A DNA stretch of 64,000 bases from Insolitispirillum peregrinum (GCF_042665255.1 NZ_JBHTCD010000018.1), one strand, 5' to 3'. Counted from the stretch's first letter, positions 49,846 through 58,795 are shown. Translations and numbers: made by a program. The notes: generated by a model not told the origin, from the letters alone.

Positions 49846-51897
49846 ATGTCAGGCCGCTCCTTGAAGGCCAGCAGGGTCAAAGTGATGATGACGGCCGGAG
49901 CCTTCTCCGGTGTCTTGTTGCTGTCTGGCGCGCTGATCGGGCTTCCAGCCTCCTCTGTTTGGGCCGGAGCGGCTCCGGTTGAAAGTGCGGATGGCTCCTT
50001 TGATGCCGGTCTGAAGGCCTGGCAGAACGGCGACTATGCTCTGGCGGCGCGGGAATGGCAAAAAGCCGCCGAAGCCGGGCAAAAAATGGCGGAAAGCGGT
50101 AAAGGTGCCCCCGAGCCGGGCCAGATCGCGGCGATGCGCAATCTGGCGCATCTGTACCGCTGGGGGCGGGGTGTGCCGCGCGACCCGGAAAAGGCCCGCG
50201 AGTGGTACGAACGGGCGGCCAATCTGGGCTTTGACCGGGCGCAGTACAATCTGGCTGTGATGTACATGGGCGACTCCGGCATTCCTGCCGACTATCCCAA
50301 GGCTGCTGAATGGTTCCAGAAAGCGGCTTCGCTGGGCAGCCTGCCGGCGATGGTGGAACTGGCGCGGTTGCTGGAAAAGGGTCAGGGCATGCCGCGTGAC
50401 CCGGAGCGGGCGCTGCGCTTGCTGGAAAACGCCGCCGAGGCCGGGCACGAGGGCGCGCGCGCCGAACTGAAGCGGATGCGCGAAGCGCAATCCGACAGTC
50501 TGGAGGCGGGGGCTACGGCTTCGGTGGTGGTGAATCCGTCTGCCGTCGATGAGCCGGTGACGACCAGTCCGGCAAAAGCCGAAAGCCCGGCGCCGGTGGA
50601 AAAGACGTCCGAGCAAAAAAGTGAAGAGGCCCGCAAGGCGCTGGCCGAGAAGATAGCGGCCCAGAAAGCTGCAGCGGAAGCGGCGGCGGCAGAAAAACGT
50701 CAGGCCTTTGTAAAGGCGACGGCCGAAAAAGCTGCTGCGGACAAGGCCGCTGCGGAGAAGGCTGCCGCCGAGAAAGCTGCCGCCGAGAAGGCTGCTGCGG
50801 AAAAGGCAGCGGCTGAGAAAGCTGCCGCTGAGAAGGTTGCTGCGGAGAAGGCAGCGGCTGAGAAGGCTGCCGCCGAGAAGGTTGCTGCGGAGAAGGCAGC
50901 GGCGGAGAAGGCAGCGGCTGAGAAAGCTGCCGCCGAGAAGGCTGCTGCGGAAAAGGCAGCGGCTGAGAAAGCTGCTGCCGAGAAGATTGCTGCGGAGAAG
51001 GCTGCGGCTGAAAAGGCTGCTGCCGAGAAGGCCGCTGCGGAGAAGGTTGTGGCTGAGAAAGCTGCCGCCGAGAAAGCCGCTGCGGAGAAGGCTGCGGCTG
51101 AAAAGGCTGCTGCCGAGAAAGCCGCTGCGGAGAAGGCTGCGACTGAGAAGGCAGCGGCTGAGAAAGCTGCCGCTGAGAAGGTTGCTGCGGAGAAGGTAGC
51201 GGCTGAGAAAGCTGCCGCCGAGAAGGTTGCTGCGGAAAAGGCAGCGGCTGAGAAAGCTGCCGCCGAGAAAGCCGCGGCGGAGAAGGCTGCGACTGAGAAG
51301 GCTGCCGCCGGGAAGGTTGCTGCGGAGAAGGCAGCGGCTGAGAAAGCTGCCGCTGAGAAGGTTGCTGCGGAAAAGGCAGCGGCTGAGAAAGCTGCCGCCG
51401 AGAAAGCCGCTGCGGAGAAGGCTGCCGCTGAGAAGGCCGCTACGGAGAAGGCTGCGGCTGAAAAGGTTGCCGCCGAGAAGGCCGCTGCGGAAAAGGCTGC
51501 GGCTGAGAAAGCTGCCGCCGAGAAAGCCGCTGCGGAGAAGATTGCGGCTGAGAAGGCTGCCGCTGAGAAACTCGTCGCCGAGAAAACCCCGACTCCATCG
51601 GGCAAGGCTCCGACCGTCAAGGCGATTGAGGTTGCCCCGCAGGCGGTGGATGGCTTTATGGCCCACCTCGGCCAGTTCCGCTCAAAAGCCGAGGCGGAAC
51701 GGGCCTGGATGGCTTTACAGGGGAAAGTCCCGGCGCTGGCACAGGCTCAGGCGATCGTGATCAAGGGCTTTACGCCGGATCAGGGCTATTCCTACATGCT
51801 GTATGCGCAGACCACAGACAATGCCGCGCTGGTGTCACTGTGCAATGCGGTGACCGCCCAGAAGGGTGCCTGTGAAATTCATCGCTTTTACCGTTAG
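49846..51897 (+). CDS. SEL1-repeat, (AAAEK)n-helix, SPOR-domain envelope protein
   Basis: This 683-aa exported protein begins with a signal sequence (MMTAGAFSGVLLLSGALIGL). Three to four SEL1 repeats follow at about residues 45-210 (AMRNLAHLYRWGRGVPRDPE, AQYNLAVMYMGDSGIPADY, AMVELARLLEKGQGMPRDPE). A linker leads into 58 tandem five-residue units of AAAEK type (bases 50716-51585). The last ~90 residues form a SPOR domain (MAHLGQFRSKAEAERAWMAL) expected to bind denuded septal peptidoglycan. The helical middle resembles domain II of TolA and would make a ~40-nm rod if fully helical. ATG 49846 has GGAGG 9 nt upstream. The role is probably in cell division or envelope bridging, by inference from domains. 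Confidence 0.87.
   Translation: MSGRSLKASRVKVMMTAGAFSGVLLLSGALIGLPASSVWAGAAPVESADGSFDAGLKAWQNGDYALAAREWQKAAEAGQKMAESGKGAPEPGQIAAMRNLAHLYRWGRGVPRDPEKAREWYERAANLGFDRAQYNLAVMYMGDSGIPADYPKAAEWFQKAASLGSLPAMVELARLLEKGQGMPRDPERALRLLENAAEAGHEGARAELKRMREAQSDSLEAGATASVVVNPSAVDEPVTTSPAKAESPAPVEKTSEQKSEEARKALAEKIAAQKAAAEAAAAEKRQAFVKATAEKAAADKAAAEKAAAEKAAAEKAAAEKAAAEKAAAEKVAAEKAAAEKAAAEKVAAEKAAAEKAAAEKAAAEKAAAEKAAAEKAAAEKIAAEKAAAEKAAAEKAAAEKVVAEKAAAEKAAAEKAAAEKAAAEKAAAEKAATEKAAAEKAAAEKVAAEKVAAEKAAAEKVAAEKAAAEKAAAEKAAAEKAATEKAAAGKVAAEKAAAEKAAAEKVAAEKAAAEKAAAEKAAAEKAAAEKAATEKAAAEKVAAEKAAAEKAAAEKAAAEKAAAEKIAAEKAAAEKLVAEKTPTPSGKAPTVKAIEVAPQAVDGFMAHLGQFRSKAEAERAWMALQGKVPALAQAQAIVIKGFTPDQGYSYMLYAQTTDNAALVSLCNAVTAQKGACEIHRFYR
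50716..51585 (+). repeat. 58 tandem 15-bp units encoding AAAEK-type pentads
   Basis: The 870 bp hold 58 in-frame 15-base units in perfect register (GCTGCCGCCGAGAAG and variants). Differences are mostly synonymous or change the first residue to Val, Ile or Thr. The array probably expands and contracts by slippage or recombination. The opposite strand stays open across the array only because of the repeat. Confidence 0.95.
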
Positions 51898-51906
51898 GCT
51901 CTGGAT

Positions 51907-52335
51907 ATGACCGACCCGACCGACCGCAGCATTTATCCCCATTGGGCACAGGATCATGTCCGCTTTCAGGATCTGGATCGGCTGGGGCATGTCAACAACA
52001 TCGCCTTTTGCGTCTATTCCGAAACCGGGCGGGTGAAATTTGCCGAAGACCTGTGCCCCGGCTCGACCGATGGCAGCGGGATCGGCTGGACCATCGTCCG
52101 GCTGGAGGTTGATTTCCGCCAGCAAGGCCATTATCCGGCCACCGTCGATATCGGCACCGCGATTACCCGGCTGGGAACCAGCTCGGTGACGTTGGTGCAG
52201 GGGATCTTTCTGGGGGATCGCTGCATTGGCACCACCTCGAGCGTGGTGGTATGGACCGATGTGCAGGCGGGCAAGGCATTACCGCTGCCCGACGACATCC
52301 GGGCAGCGGCGCAAGGCTTTATGGCGCGTCCGTAG
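51907..52335 (+). CDS. Hotdog-fold acyl-CoA thioesterase (4HBT type)
   Basis: This 142-aa protein shows the 4-hydroxybenzoyl-CoA thioesterase layout: RFQDLDRLGHVNNIAFCVYS with the catalytic Asp, then TVRLEVDFRQQGHYP-like strands and TTSSVVVWTD. It hydrolyses an acyl-CoA; chain preference is unknown. ATG 51907 lies 9 bases after the SPOR-protein stop, so the two are probably co-transcribed, as ybgC is with tol-pal genes. It converges on the PAP2 gene with a 17-bp overlap of coding ends. Confidence 0.87.
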   Translation: MTDPTDRSIYPHWAQDHVRFQDLDRLGHVNNIAFCVYSETGRVKFAEDLCPGSTDGSGIGWTIVRLEVDFRQQGHYPATVDIGTAITRLGTSSVTLVQGIFLGDRCIGTTSSVVVWTDVQAGKALPLPDDIRAAAQGFMARP

Positions 52336-53023
52336 GGGCCGTCGGGCGATGGCACAGCGCCCGCCACAGCCCCCAGGTGACAGCGACCACCAGCAGACCG
52401 GCATAGACCACGTCTGACAGGAAATGGCCGCCCTGCAGGATGCGGACCCAGCCGACCGTCGCGCCGAACAGCAGGGCGACGGCAATGGCTTTGCCGCGCC
52501 ACGGCGGCGGAACCAGAAAGGCGAAGGCGATCACCCAGAACCCCATCGCGGCATGCCCCGAGACAAAGGAGCAGTTGCTGGCGCATTGATCGGTGATCAT
52601 GAATGGTGGGGTGAAATGGGCTTCGCCGCCAAACTGGCTGATCTGGCTGGGGCGGGCGCGGTGCCAATGGGCCTTGAACAGCTCGTTGGTCAGGATACCT
52701 GGCCCGATCACCAGACTGGACAGGATGTAAAAGGCAATCCGCCCGTCAATGCCCCAAAACGTCTGCTTCAGCAGCTTTCCAGCCAGATACAGCACCTGCA
52801 CGAACAGGGCCGCGCCAATGACGATCGCGGGCAGACCTTTGCGGACGAACTCGGCCAGCGGATGGCTGCCCCAGCGCCAGCCGGCGGCACTGTCCCAGTA
52901 CCAGCTGGAAACGGTCAGATCGATGCCGGGGAAGGTGACGAATATCAGCATCGATCCCAGCAGCCACGCCATCCAGTGACGACGGAGCGACGCGCCCCAG
53001 GCGGCGAGCAGGCTATCAATCAT
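52319..53023 (-). CDS. PAP2 family membrane phosphatase
   Basis: This 234-aa membrane protein has the three PAP2 acid phosphatase motifs: KAHWHRARP, CSFVSGHAA and RILQGGHFLSDV, with the catalytic histidines. Five or six helices surround them. Family members dephosphorylate undecaprenyl diphosphate or lipid A. Its start overlaps the upstream GT39 stop by 8 nt, so it is the last gene of the lptG-GT39-PAP2 operon. That setting favours an LPS lipid target, which is inference. Confidence 0.9.
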   Translation of the reverse strand: MIDSLLAAWGASLRRHWMAWLLGSMLIFVTFPGIDLTVSSWYWDSAAGWRWGSHPLAEFVRKGLPAIVIGAALFVQVLYLAGKLLKQTFWGIDGRIAFYILSSLVIGPGILTNELFKAHWHRARPSQISQFGGEAHFTPPFMITDQCASNCSFVSGHAAMGFWVIAFAFLVPPPWRGKAIAVALLFGATVGWVRILQGGHFLSDVVYAGLLVVAVTWGLWRALCHRPTAPTDAP

Positions 53024-54584
53024 GGTGCTGGTATCCCTTGAACCCTTTGGCCCGGTAAACGTGCAGTGTCAGGGTATAGGTTGGGTGAATCGGTTTGCGG
53101 AACACCGCCAACGGCTCGACGGATTCAAAGAACGTGCTGAAAACCGGCGGCGGCGGGTCGCGCACCACCAGCAGGAAGTCCTTGCCTTCCCGTCCGTTCA
53201 TGGTGGTGGTCAGCTCGTAATGGTTCATCACATGGCCGTCGGGATTGAAAATCACCGCATCCCAGCCCTGTGGCCGGGCATAGTACAGCATCGATGCCAG
53301 AACCTTGCGGTCCAGATACAGCAAGGGGGCGTCGGGGTTGGCGGCTTTGACCTCGCGCAGCCATTCCCCGGCATCATCCCAGCCACGCACCCGCTTTTGC
53401 AGGTCATAGCGGGCGGGGTTGGTGACGCCGACCGTGCGGGCAATGCTTTCCAGATCATAGAGGACGACGCTGGCCACAACGTGCAGGATCACCGAGGCTT
53501 TCAGCAGGTGCTGCCATGGCTTGCCGCTCTGGAGCAGCCAGCACACCACCAGCGGCGTGGCGGCGACATAGGCGGTGGCCGCCCAGTTGGCGTTGGCCCG
53601 CGACAGGAACGCCTGCACGGTGATCAGGGCCAGCGGCGGCAGGGTCAGCGCCAGCAGCAGTTTCCGCCCCGATGCCACCCGGCGGGCGTCATCGACCGCC
53701 AGAGCCGGTTGCAGACGCAGGGCAGAGCGCAAGCGCCACAGCACCAGAACCAGCAGGGTGGCAAACAGGAACGGCCCGAACACACCGAACTGGCTGCCGA
53801 TGAATTCGGCCAGATGACCAAGGCTGTATTGCGGCCCCTGATCGAGATTGGCGTTTTCGCTGGTGTGGTGATAGCTGGCAAAGCCGTGGGCGCGATTCCA
53901 CAGCCAGTTGGGGAAATAGATCGCTCCGGCCAGCACCGCCATGATTGCCGGACCGCTCCAGGCGCGCAGATGGCGCATCTTCTGGCGCAGGTCGGCATCC
54001 CACAGGTGATGAATGGCGCCACCGATCAAAAAGAACAGCATGGCGTATTTGGACATCAAGCCCAGACCGACCCACAGCCCGAGCACCGCCCACCAGCCGG
54101 GGCGGTTCGACCCGACGGCTTGCCCATAGGCGGCCAGCGCCAGCGCCCAGAACATCAGCAGATAGGCGTCTGTTGAAACGATCATCGCCGACACCGCAAC
54201 GCCGGGCATGGTGATCCAGATGATCGCCGACCACAGGGCCACCTGCGGCGCCAGTGTGCGCGGGGCGACCTGCCGACCGACCATGAACAGGCTGAGGGCG
54301 GTGATTACATGGGACAGTGGGGCACTGAGCCGGACCCATGGCTCGGCATCGCTGCCACCCAGCGCGGTGGTCAGCCAGATCATCCAGGCGACCATCGGCG
54401 GCTTGGAGAAATAGCCCCAGTCGGGTTGCTGTGCCCACCCCCAGTACTGGGCTTCGTCGAACGACAGGTTGATCGGCGCGCCGAACAGCTCCATCAGCCG
54501 CCAGACGGTGATGACGACACAGGCCAGCACCGCAAGGCGCCAGGCAGCCGAAAGGGTCAGGGGAGGGGGAGACTGTTCAGCCAT
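53016..54584 (-). CDS. GT39/ArnT-like membrane glycosyltransferase
   Basis: This 522-aa integral membrane enzyme has about ten helices. The first periplasmic loop shows SFDEAQYWGWAQQPDWGYFS, the DEAxY-type catalytic Asp/Glu region of PMT_2 transferases, followed by KPPMVAWMIWLTTALGG. It would move a sugar from a polyprenyl phosphate carrier onto lipid A, LPS or protein. It overlaps lptG upstream and the PAP2 gene downstream by 8 nt each (ATGNNTGA). The combination suggests outer-membrane lipid modification. The donor sugar is unknown. Confidence 0.9.
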   Translation of the reverse strand: MAEQSPPPLTLSAAWRLAVLACVVITVWRLMELFGAPINLSFDEAQYWGWAQQPDWGYFSKPPMVAWMIWLTTALGGSDAEPWVRLSAPLSHVITALSLFMVGRQVAPRTLAPQVALWSAIIWITMPGVAVSAMIVSTDAYLLMFWALALAAYGQAVGSNRPGWWAVLGLWVGLGLMSKYAMLFFLIGGAIHHLWDADLRQKMRHLRAWSGPAIMAVLAGAIYFPNWLWNRAHGFASYHHTSENANLDQGPQYSLGHLAEFIGSQFGVFGPFLFATLLVLVLWRLRSALRLQPALAVDDARRVASGRKLLLALTLPPLALITVQAFLSRANANWAATAYVAATPLVVCWLLQSGKPWQHLLKASVILHVVASVVLYDLESIARTVGVTNPARYDLQKRVRGWDDAGEWLREVKAANPDAPLLYLDRKVLASMLYYARPQGWDAVIFNPDGHVMNHYELTTTMNGREGKDFLLVVRDPPPPVFSTFFESVEPLAVFRKPIHPTYTLTLHVYRAKGFKGYQHHD

Positions 54585-55701
54585 CTTCCATATGCAACAA
54601 GGTTGCGGTGCCCAGCAGCACCGTGATCAGGGTCGGACTCCACACCGCCAGCCACAGGGGCAGGGTGGCGCTGAGGCCGAGGGCGAAGGTCAGGCGGGTA
54701 AAGAAGTACAGCAGGAAACCGGCGCTGACACCCCCGACCACCCGGCGGAATCCACCGCCGCCGCGCTGGTTGGGACTGACCGAAAAGACGGCGGCCATCA
54801 GCACCATTGCGCACAGCTGGAAGGGGGTGGTGATCAGGCTGTGCCAGTACATGCGGTGTTGTTGGGTGGAAAAGCCGGCAGCATCGAAAAAGGCGATGAA
54901 TTGCGGCAGTTCCCAAAAGCTGAGGGTTTCCGGGCTGGCAAAGTTTTCCTGCACCCGGCCCAGCGTCAGGCTGGTGGACAGCGTCAGGGTGTCTTCGTGC
55001 CGTCCGGCCTTGCCTGCTTCCATCACCCAGGCGTCATGCAGGACGAACTGGCCGTTTTCCAGCCGTCCGATGGCGGCATCAATCCGGCGGACAAAGCGTT
55101 CCGAGGGGCCGAGATAGATGAACGACAGCATCCGCATGTTCAGGATCATCTCTTCCTGCCGGACGTTGGCGGCATGGACCACCACCTGTCCCCCGGCCAG
55201 TTCGTGGCCGGCCGGGATCGACTCGCGCAGCCACAGGCCTTCCTTTGACAGGTCGAACGAACCCTGATGGTTCAGGATCAACTTGTCTTCCATCCGCTCG
55301 TAACTTTTATAGAGCGTGGCCGAGATCGGATTGACCACCCCGACATCCAGCGCCCCGATGGTACCGACCACCAGCATGGCCGGGCCCAGAATCTGCCACA
55401 CGGACACCCCAACCGAGCGCATCACCACCAGTTCATGGTTCCGGGTCAGCCGCCACATGGCCACCATGCCGCCAATCAGCACCGCAAACGGCAGAACCGT
55501 ATGGACCATGTTTGGCAGTTTCAGCAGCGACATGCCGAGCAAAATCCACAGGGTTGCCCCCGGACGATCGGCCGCCCGCCGGATCAGCTCGACAAAGTCC
55601 AGCAGCAGGATCAACCCCATGATCACCAGCAATGTCGCCAGCAGCGCCATCAGGAAATGGCGCCCGATATAGACCGACAATGTGGGATAAATGCGAAACA
55701 C
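54577..55701 (-). CDS. lptG: LPS export permease LptF/LptG family
   Basis: This 374-aa YjgP/YjgQ permease has three N-terminal helices (FLMALLATLLVIMGLILLLD, VLPFAVLIGGMVAMW), a periplasmic beta-jellyroll domain of about 170 residues and three C-terminal helices (LCAMVLMAAVFSVS, TLPLWLAVWSPTLITVLLG). The LVVMRSVGVSVW segment is the conserved coupling region for LptB. LptG is preferred over LptF because of a single-gene setting and similarity pattern, but the two are hard to tell apart by eye. First gene of a three-gene operon. Confidence 0.87.
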   Translation of the reverse strand: MFRIYPTLSVYIGRHFLMALLATLLVIMGLILLLDFVELIRRAADRPGATLWILLGMSLLKLPNMVHTVLPFAVLIGGMVAMWRLTRNHELVVMRSVGVSVWQILGPAMLVVGTIGALDVGVVNPISATLYKSYERMEDKLILNHQGSFDLSKEGLWLRESIPAGHELAGGQVVVHAANVRQEEMILNMRMLSFIYLGPSERFVRRIDAAIGRLENGQFVLHDAWVMEAGKAGRHEDTLTLSTSLTLGRVQENFASPETLSFWELPQFIAFFDAAGFSTQQHRMYWHSLITTPFQLCAMVLMAAVFSVSPNQRGGGGFRRVVGGVSAGFLLYFFTRLTFALGLSATLPLWLAVWSPTLITVLLGTATLLHMEDG

Positions 55702-55862
55702 GGATCATCCTGTGGGCTGATGCAGGGGTGGTTCGGGGGTGGTGCAGGCGTTGGGCGACGTTATATGAGGTTAGCCCCCCGGCTCAAGGACTTCTCGCCC
55801 GCTCGAATGTGAAATACCTTTCAGGGACTGTATCCCGGAACACAGATAAGGATGAAACGACC

Positions 55863-56432
55863 ATGGTACAACTGACCCGCATCTACACCCGCAGCGGAGA
55901 CAAGGGCCAGACCTCGTTGGGCAGTGGCAAACGGGTCGCCAAGAACGACCTGCGCGTCGAATCCTATGGCACGGTGGATGAGGCCAATGCGGTGATCGGG
56001 ATTGCCCGCCTGTACACGACGACCCTGCCGGTGGCCGATGCGATGCTGACCCGCATCCAGAATGACCTTTTCGATCTGGGGGCCGATCTGTGCATGCCCG
56101 AAGGCGGCCATTACGAAGAGCACGCCTTGCGGATTGTCGCCACCCAGGTCGAGCGGCTGGAGCAGGAAATTGATGCGATGAATGCCGCTCTGGCCCCGCT
56201 GAAGTCCTTTATCCTGCCGGGCGGTACGCCTGCGGCGGCGCATTTGCACCATGCCCGCACGGTGGTTCGCCGCGCCGAGCGCCTGATTGCCGAGCTGGCC
56301 GAACGCGAGCCGGTCAATGGGCAGGCACTGATGTATGCCAACCGGCTGTCTGATCATTTGTTCGTGATGGCGCGCGACCTGAATGCCCAGGCTGGCGGGG
56401 ATGTCCTGTGGACGCCGGGGGCCCACCGCTGA
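55863..56432 (+). CDS. ATP:cob(I)alamin adenosyltransferase (PduO type)
   Basis: This 189-aa enzyme makes adenosylcobalamin. It has the PduO signature TRIYTRSGDKGQTSLG with GKRVAKNDLRVESYGTVDEA (ATP-binding N-terminal motif) and the C-terminal RRAERLIAELAEREPVNGQA with SDHLFVMARDLN. AGGA precedes ATG 55863 by 9 nt. It lies 396 bp upstream of hbd on the same strand. A GC-rich hairpin follows its stop. Confidence 0.92.
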   Translation: MVQLTRIYTRSGDKGQTSLGSGKRVAKNDLRVESYGTVDEANAVIGIARLYTTTLPVADAMLTRIQNDLFDLGADLCMPEGGHYEEHALRIVATQVERLEQEIDAMNAALAPLKSFILPGGTPAAAHLHHARTVVRRAERLIAELAEREPVNGQALMYANRLSDHLFVMARDLNAQAGGDVLWTPGAHR

Positions 56433-56439
56433 AGCAACG

Positions 56440-56483
56440 CCCGCCAGGGCAGGAAGGACGCTCGTTCATTTCTGCCGGGCGGG
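56440..56483 (+). terminator. Hairpin after the adenosyltransferase gene
   Basis: CCCGCC (56440-56445) pairs with GGCGGG and GGCAG with CTGCC, with a 21-nt loop. There is no T run. The remaining gap up to 56828 shows no gene or clear site. Confidence 0.35.
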
Positions 56484-56828
56484 AGATCGTTGTTACAGAA
56501 CGATCATTGGCGTCTGATTGACTTCACCGCCTGCGCCCTTTAGTGTGCAGTGCAGTAGGGGACAGCATTTCAGCGGCTGTCCGGGGATGGAAGGCCATCC
56601 AGCGCAGGCAGCCTGCCATGCTGTCCGCTCCCCCGATGTCCGCTGATCTCAGGTCAGTAACACCAGATACAGAGTACGTTTCGCTCCGTCGGTACCCGCC
56701 GCCCGCCGTATTCGGCCAGATGGTTAAAGCGCACAATAAGCTTGACGGGATCCGATCCTGCCGGACTGTTCCGTGCCCGGCAGTCACCGTGTCACTCGTT
56801 GCACTCTTTCATTCCAGGGGAACCCCTC

Positions 56829-57698
56829 ATGATCCAGAATATTGGCATTGTCGGTGCGGGCCAGATGGGCAACGGCATCGCCCACGTGGCGGCGCTGGCC
56901 GGATACGACATCACGCTGGTCGACATCAACGAAGCAGCCCTTGCCAAAGCCCTGAAGACCATTGAAAAAAATCTCGTCCGTCAGGTGTCGAAGGGCAAGG
57001 TGAGCGAAGACGACATGCGGGCGGCCATGGGGCGCATTGCCACCAGCACCGAGATGGTCTTCCCCGATGCCGATCTGGTGATTGAGGCCGCGACCGAAAA
57101 CGAGTCCGTCAAGCGCGAGATTTTCGCCAGGGTTTGCCAGAACCTGAAGCCGGAAGCGATCCTGTGCACCAACACCTCGTCGATCTCGGTCACCCGTCTG
57201 GGGGCTTCGACCGATCGTCCGGGCAAGTTCATGGGCATGCACTTCATGAACCCGGTGCCGGTGATGCAGCTGGTCGAGCTGATCCGTGGCATTGCCACCG
57301 AAGAAGACACCTTCCGTCAGGTGCGCGAGCTGGCCGAACGGATGGGCAAGACTGCCGTCGCCGCCGAAGATTTCCCGGCGTTCATCGTCAACCGCATCCT
57401 GCTGCCGATGATCAACGAAGCCGTTTACACCCTGTATGAAGGTGTCGGCTCGGTCAGCGCCATTGATACCGCCATGAAGCTGGGGGCCAACCACCCGATG
57501 GGCCCGCTGGAACTGGCGGACTTCATCGGTCTGGACACCTGTCTGGCGATCATGCACGTCCTGCACGACGGTCTGGCCGACACCAAGTATCGCCCCTGTC
57601 CGCTGCTGGTGAAGTACGTTGAAGCTGGCTGGCTGGGTCGCAAGACCGGCAAGGGCTTTTATGACTACAGCGGCGACAAGCCGATGCCGACCCGCTAG
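56829..57698 (+). CDS. hbd: 3-hydroxybutyryl-CoA dehydrogenase
   Basis: This 289-aa enzyme oxidises or reduces 3-hydroxyacyl-CoA with NAD(P). It has the N-terminal Rossmann loop GAGQMGNGIAHVAALAG, the catalytic His in GMHFMNPVPVM, EDFPAFIVNRILLPM and the C-terminal NHPMGPLELADFIGLD. AGGGG precedes ATG 56829 by 8 nt. It works in butanoate or PHB-related metabolism. Its TAG stop is the first triplet of an A-type repeat. Confidence 0.95.
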   Translation: MIQNIGIVGAGQMGNGIAHVAALAGYDITLVDINEAALAKALKTIEKNLVRQVSKGKVSEDDMRAAMGRIATSTEMVFPDADLVIEAATENESVKREIFARVCQNLKPEAILCTNTSSISVTRLGASTDRPGKFMGMHFMNPVPVMQLVELIRGIATEEDTFRQVRELAERMGKTAVAAEDFPAFIVNRILLPMINEAVYTLYEGVGSVSAIDTAMKLGANHPMGPLELADFIGLDTCLAIMHVLHDGLADTKYRPCPLLVKYVEAGWLGRKTGKGFYDYSGDKPMPTR

Positions 57699-57801
57699 AG
57701 CAAATCCCGGGCAGATGGCTCCGTCTGCGACGACGTATTTGCTTAAAATACAATACATTAGAGCATTTGAAGTGATCCAGGGAGAACGGAAAATGCTCTA
57801 A
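57696..57801. repeat. A plus B composite repeat after hbd
   Basis: A-type (57696-57745, TAGAGCAAATCCCGGGCAGA with its TCTGCGACGACG partner) and B-type (57758-57801, TTAGAGCATTTGAAGTGATC to AATGCTCTAA) lie in the same order, orientation and spacing as at 18925-19030 after gdhB. Confidence 0.85.
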
Positions 57802-57827
57802 ACGGTCGTACTCGTTACGAGGTCATC

Positions 57828-57857
57828 AGGGCCGGTGGGGCATTCCTCACCGGCCCT
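57828..57857. terminator. Bidirectional terminator between hbd and truA
   Basis: A perfect 10-bp stem, AGGGCCGGTG/CACCGGCCCT, with a 10-nt loop is followed by GTTTCCTT. It serves convergent genes. Confidence 0.75.
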
Positions 57858-57863
57858 GTTTCC

Positions 57864-58619
57864 TTATGCCTGCTGGTCTTCGGGATAACGGGCGTTCAAA
57901 AAGAACAGCCCCTGCGCCGGAGCCGTCTGTCCGGCAGCCGAGCGGTTGCAGGCGGCCAGCGCTGCGGCCAGCCGGTCGCGGTCCCACTTGCCTTCGCCGA
58001 CCAGAACCAGCGTACCGACCATGTTGCGCACCTGATGATGCAGGAACGAGCGGGCGCGGACGTAGACCTCCACCATCTCGCCCTGTCGGCGGATGCGCAG
58101 CTCGTCGAGGGTTTTGACCGGGCTTTGTGCCTGACATTCCGACGCCCGGAAGCTGCTGAAGTCGTGCTTGCCGACCAGACACCGGGCCGCTTCGTCCATC
58201 GCTTCGGCATTCAGCGGTTTGGCGTACCACCACACTTTCCCCGCCAGCAAGGCCGCCGGAGCCCGCCGGTTCAGGATGCGGTAAACGTAGGAGCGTTCGA
58301 TGCAGGAAAAGCGGGCGTGAAAGTTGTCATCGACCACCTGCGCATCCAGAACGACCACCGGATCGGGGCGCAACAGGGCGTTCAGGGCGTCCCGAACCTT
58401 GTCGGCGCGGTCGCCCCGGGCAAGATCGACATGGACGACCATGCCCAGCCCGTGGACTCCGGCATCGGTGCGGCCTGCGGCATGAAAGGTGACGGTTTCA
58501 CCGCAATAGCGCAGGGCCGCCTGTTCCAGACAGCCCTGTACCGACATGCCGTTGGCCTGCCGTTGCCAGCCGACAAAGGGGGTGCCGTCAAATTCGATGG
58601 TGAGTCTATAGCGTGCCAT
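57864..58619 (-). CDS. truA: tRNA pseudouridine(38-40) synthase TruA
   Basis: This 251-aa enzyme isomerises uridines 38-40 in the tRNA anticodon arm. The catalytic Asp52 is in AGRTDAGVHG. The start MARYRLTIEFDGTPFVGWQR and later FLHHQVRNMVGTLVLVGEGK are family signatures. The ATG at 58619 matches the normal N-terminus; the long upstream frame is not coding. It stands alone, without the fmt/def neighbours often seen. Confidence 0.96.
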   Translation of the reverse strand: MARYRLTIEFDGTPFVGWQRQANGMSVQGCLEQAALRYCGETVTFHAAGRTDAGVHGLGMVVHVDLARGDRADKVRDALNALLRPDPVVVLDAQVVDDNFHARFSCIERSYVYRILNRRAPAALLAGKVWWYAKPLNAEAMDEAARCLVGKHDFSSFRASECQAQSPVKTLDELRIRRQGEMVEVYVRARSFLHHQVRNMVGTLVLVGEGKWDRDRLAAALAACNRSAAGQTAPAQGLFFLNARYPEDQQA

Positions 58620-58795
58620 GGCGATGGTGTATCCTGCGTTGCCGGTCGCTGCAAGGGAAAGGCGCGGGATCGACCGAGGTGCCGCCCGCTGGAATACCCC
58701 CCCTGCCAAATGGCCGGTTCCCCGCAAAGGCCCATCGTTTTTACCGGAAGCTGTGGTACAGTCGGGTCTTTCCTTATAGCGGTGTATGAGGGGCG

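Noticed and set aside
50716..51585. CRISPR-like array
   Set aside because: Units are contiguous 15-mers in one reading frame with no spacers, so it is a coding minisatellite.
50700..51620. Open frame of FSAAA repeats on the minus strand
   Set aside because: It is a by-product of the 15-bp repeat that encodes AAAEK on the plus strand; no start site or context supports it.
56524..56787. 87-aa minus-strand frame upstream of hbd
   Set aside because: No ribosome site, no similarity I recognise and atypical composition; treated as non-coding.
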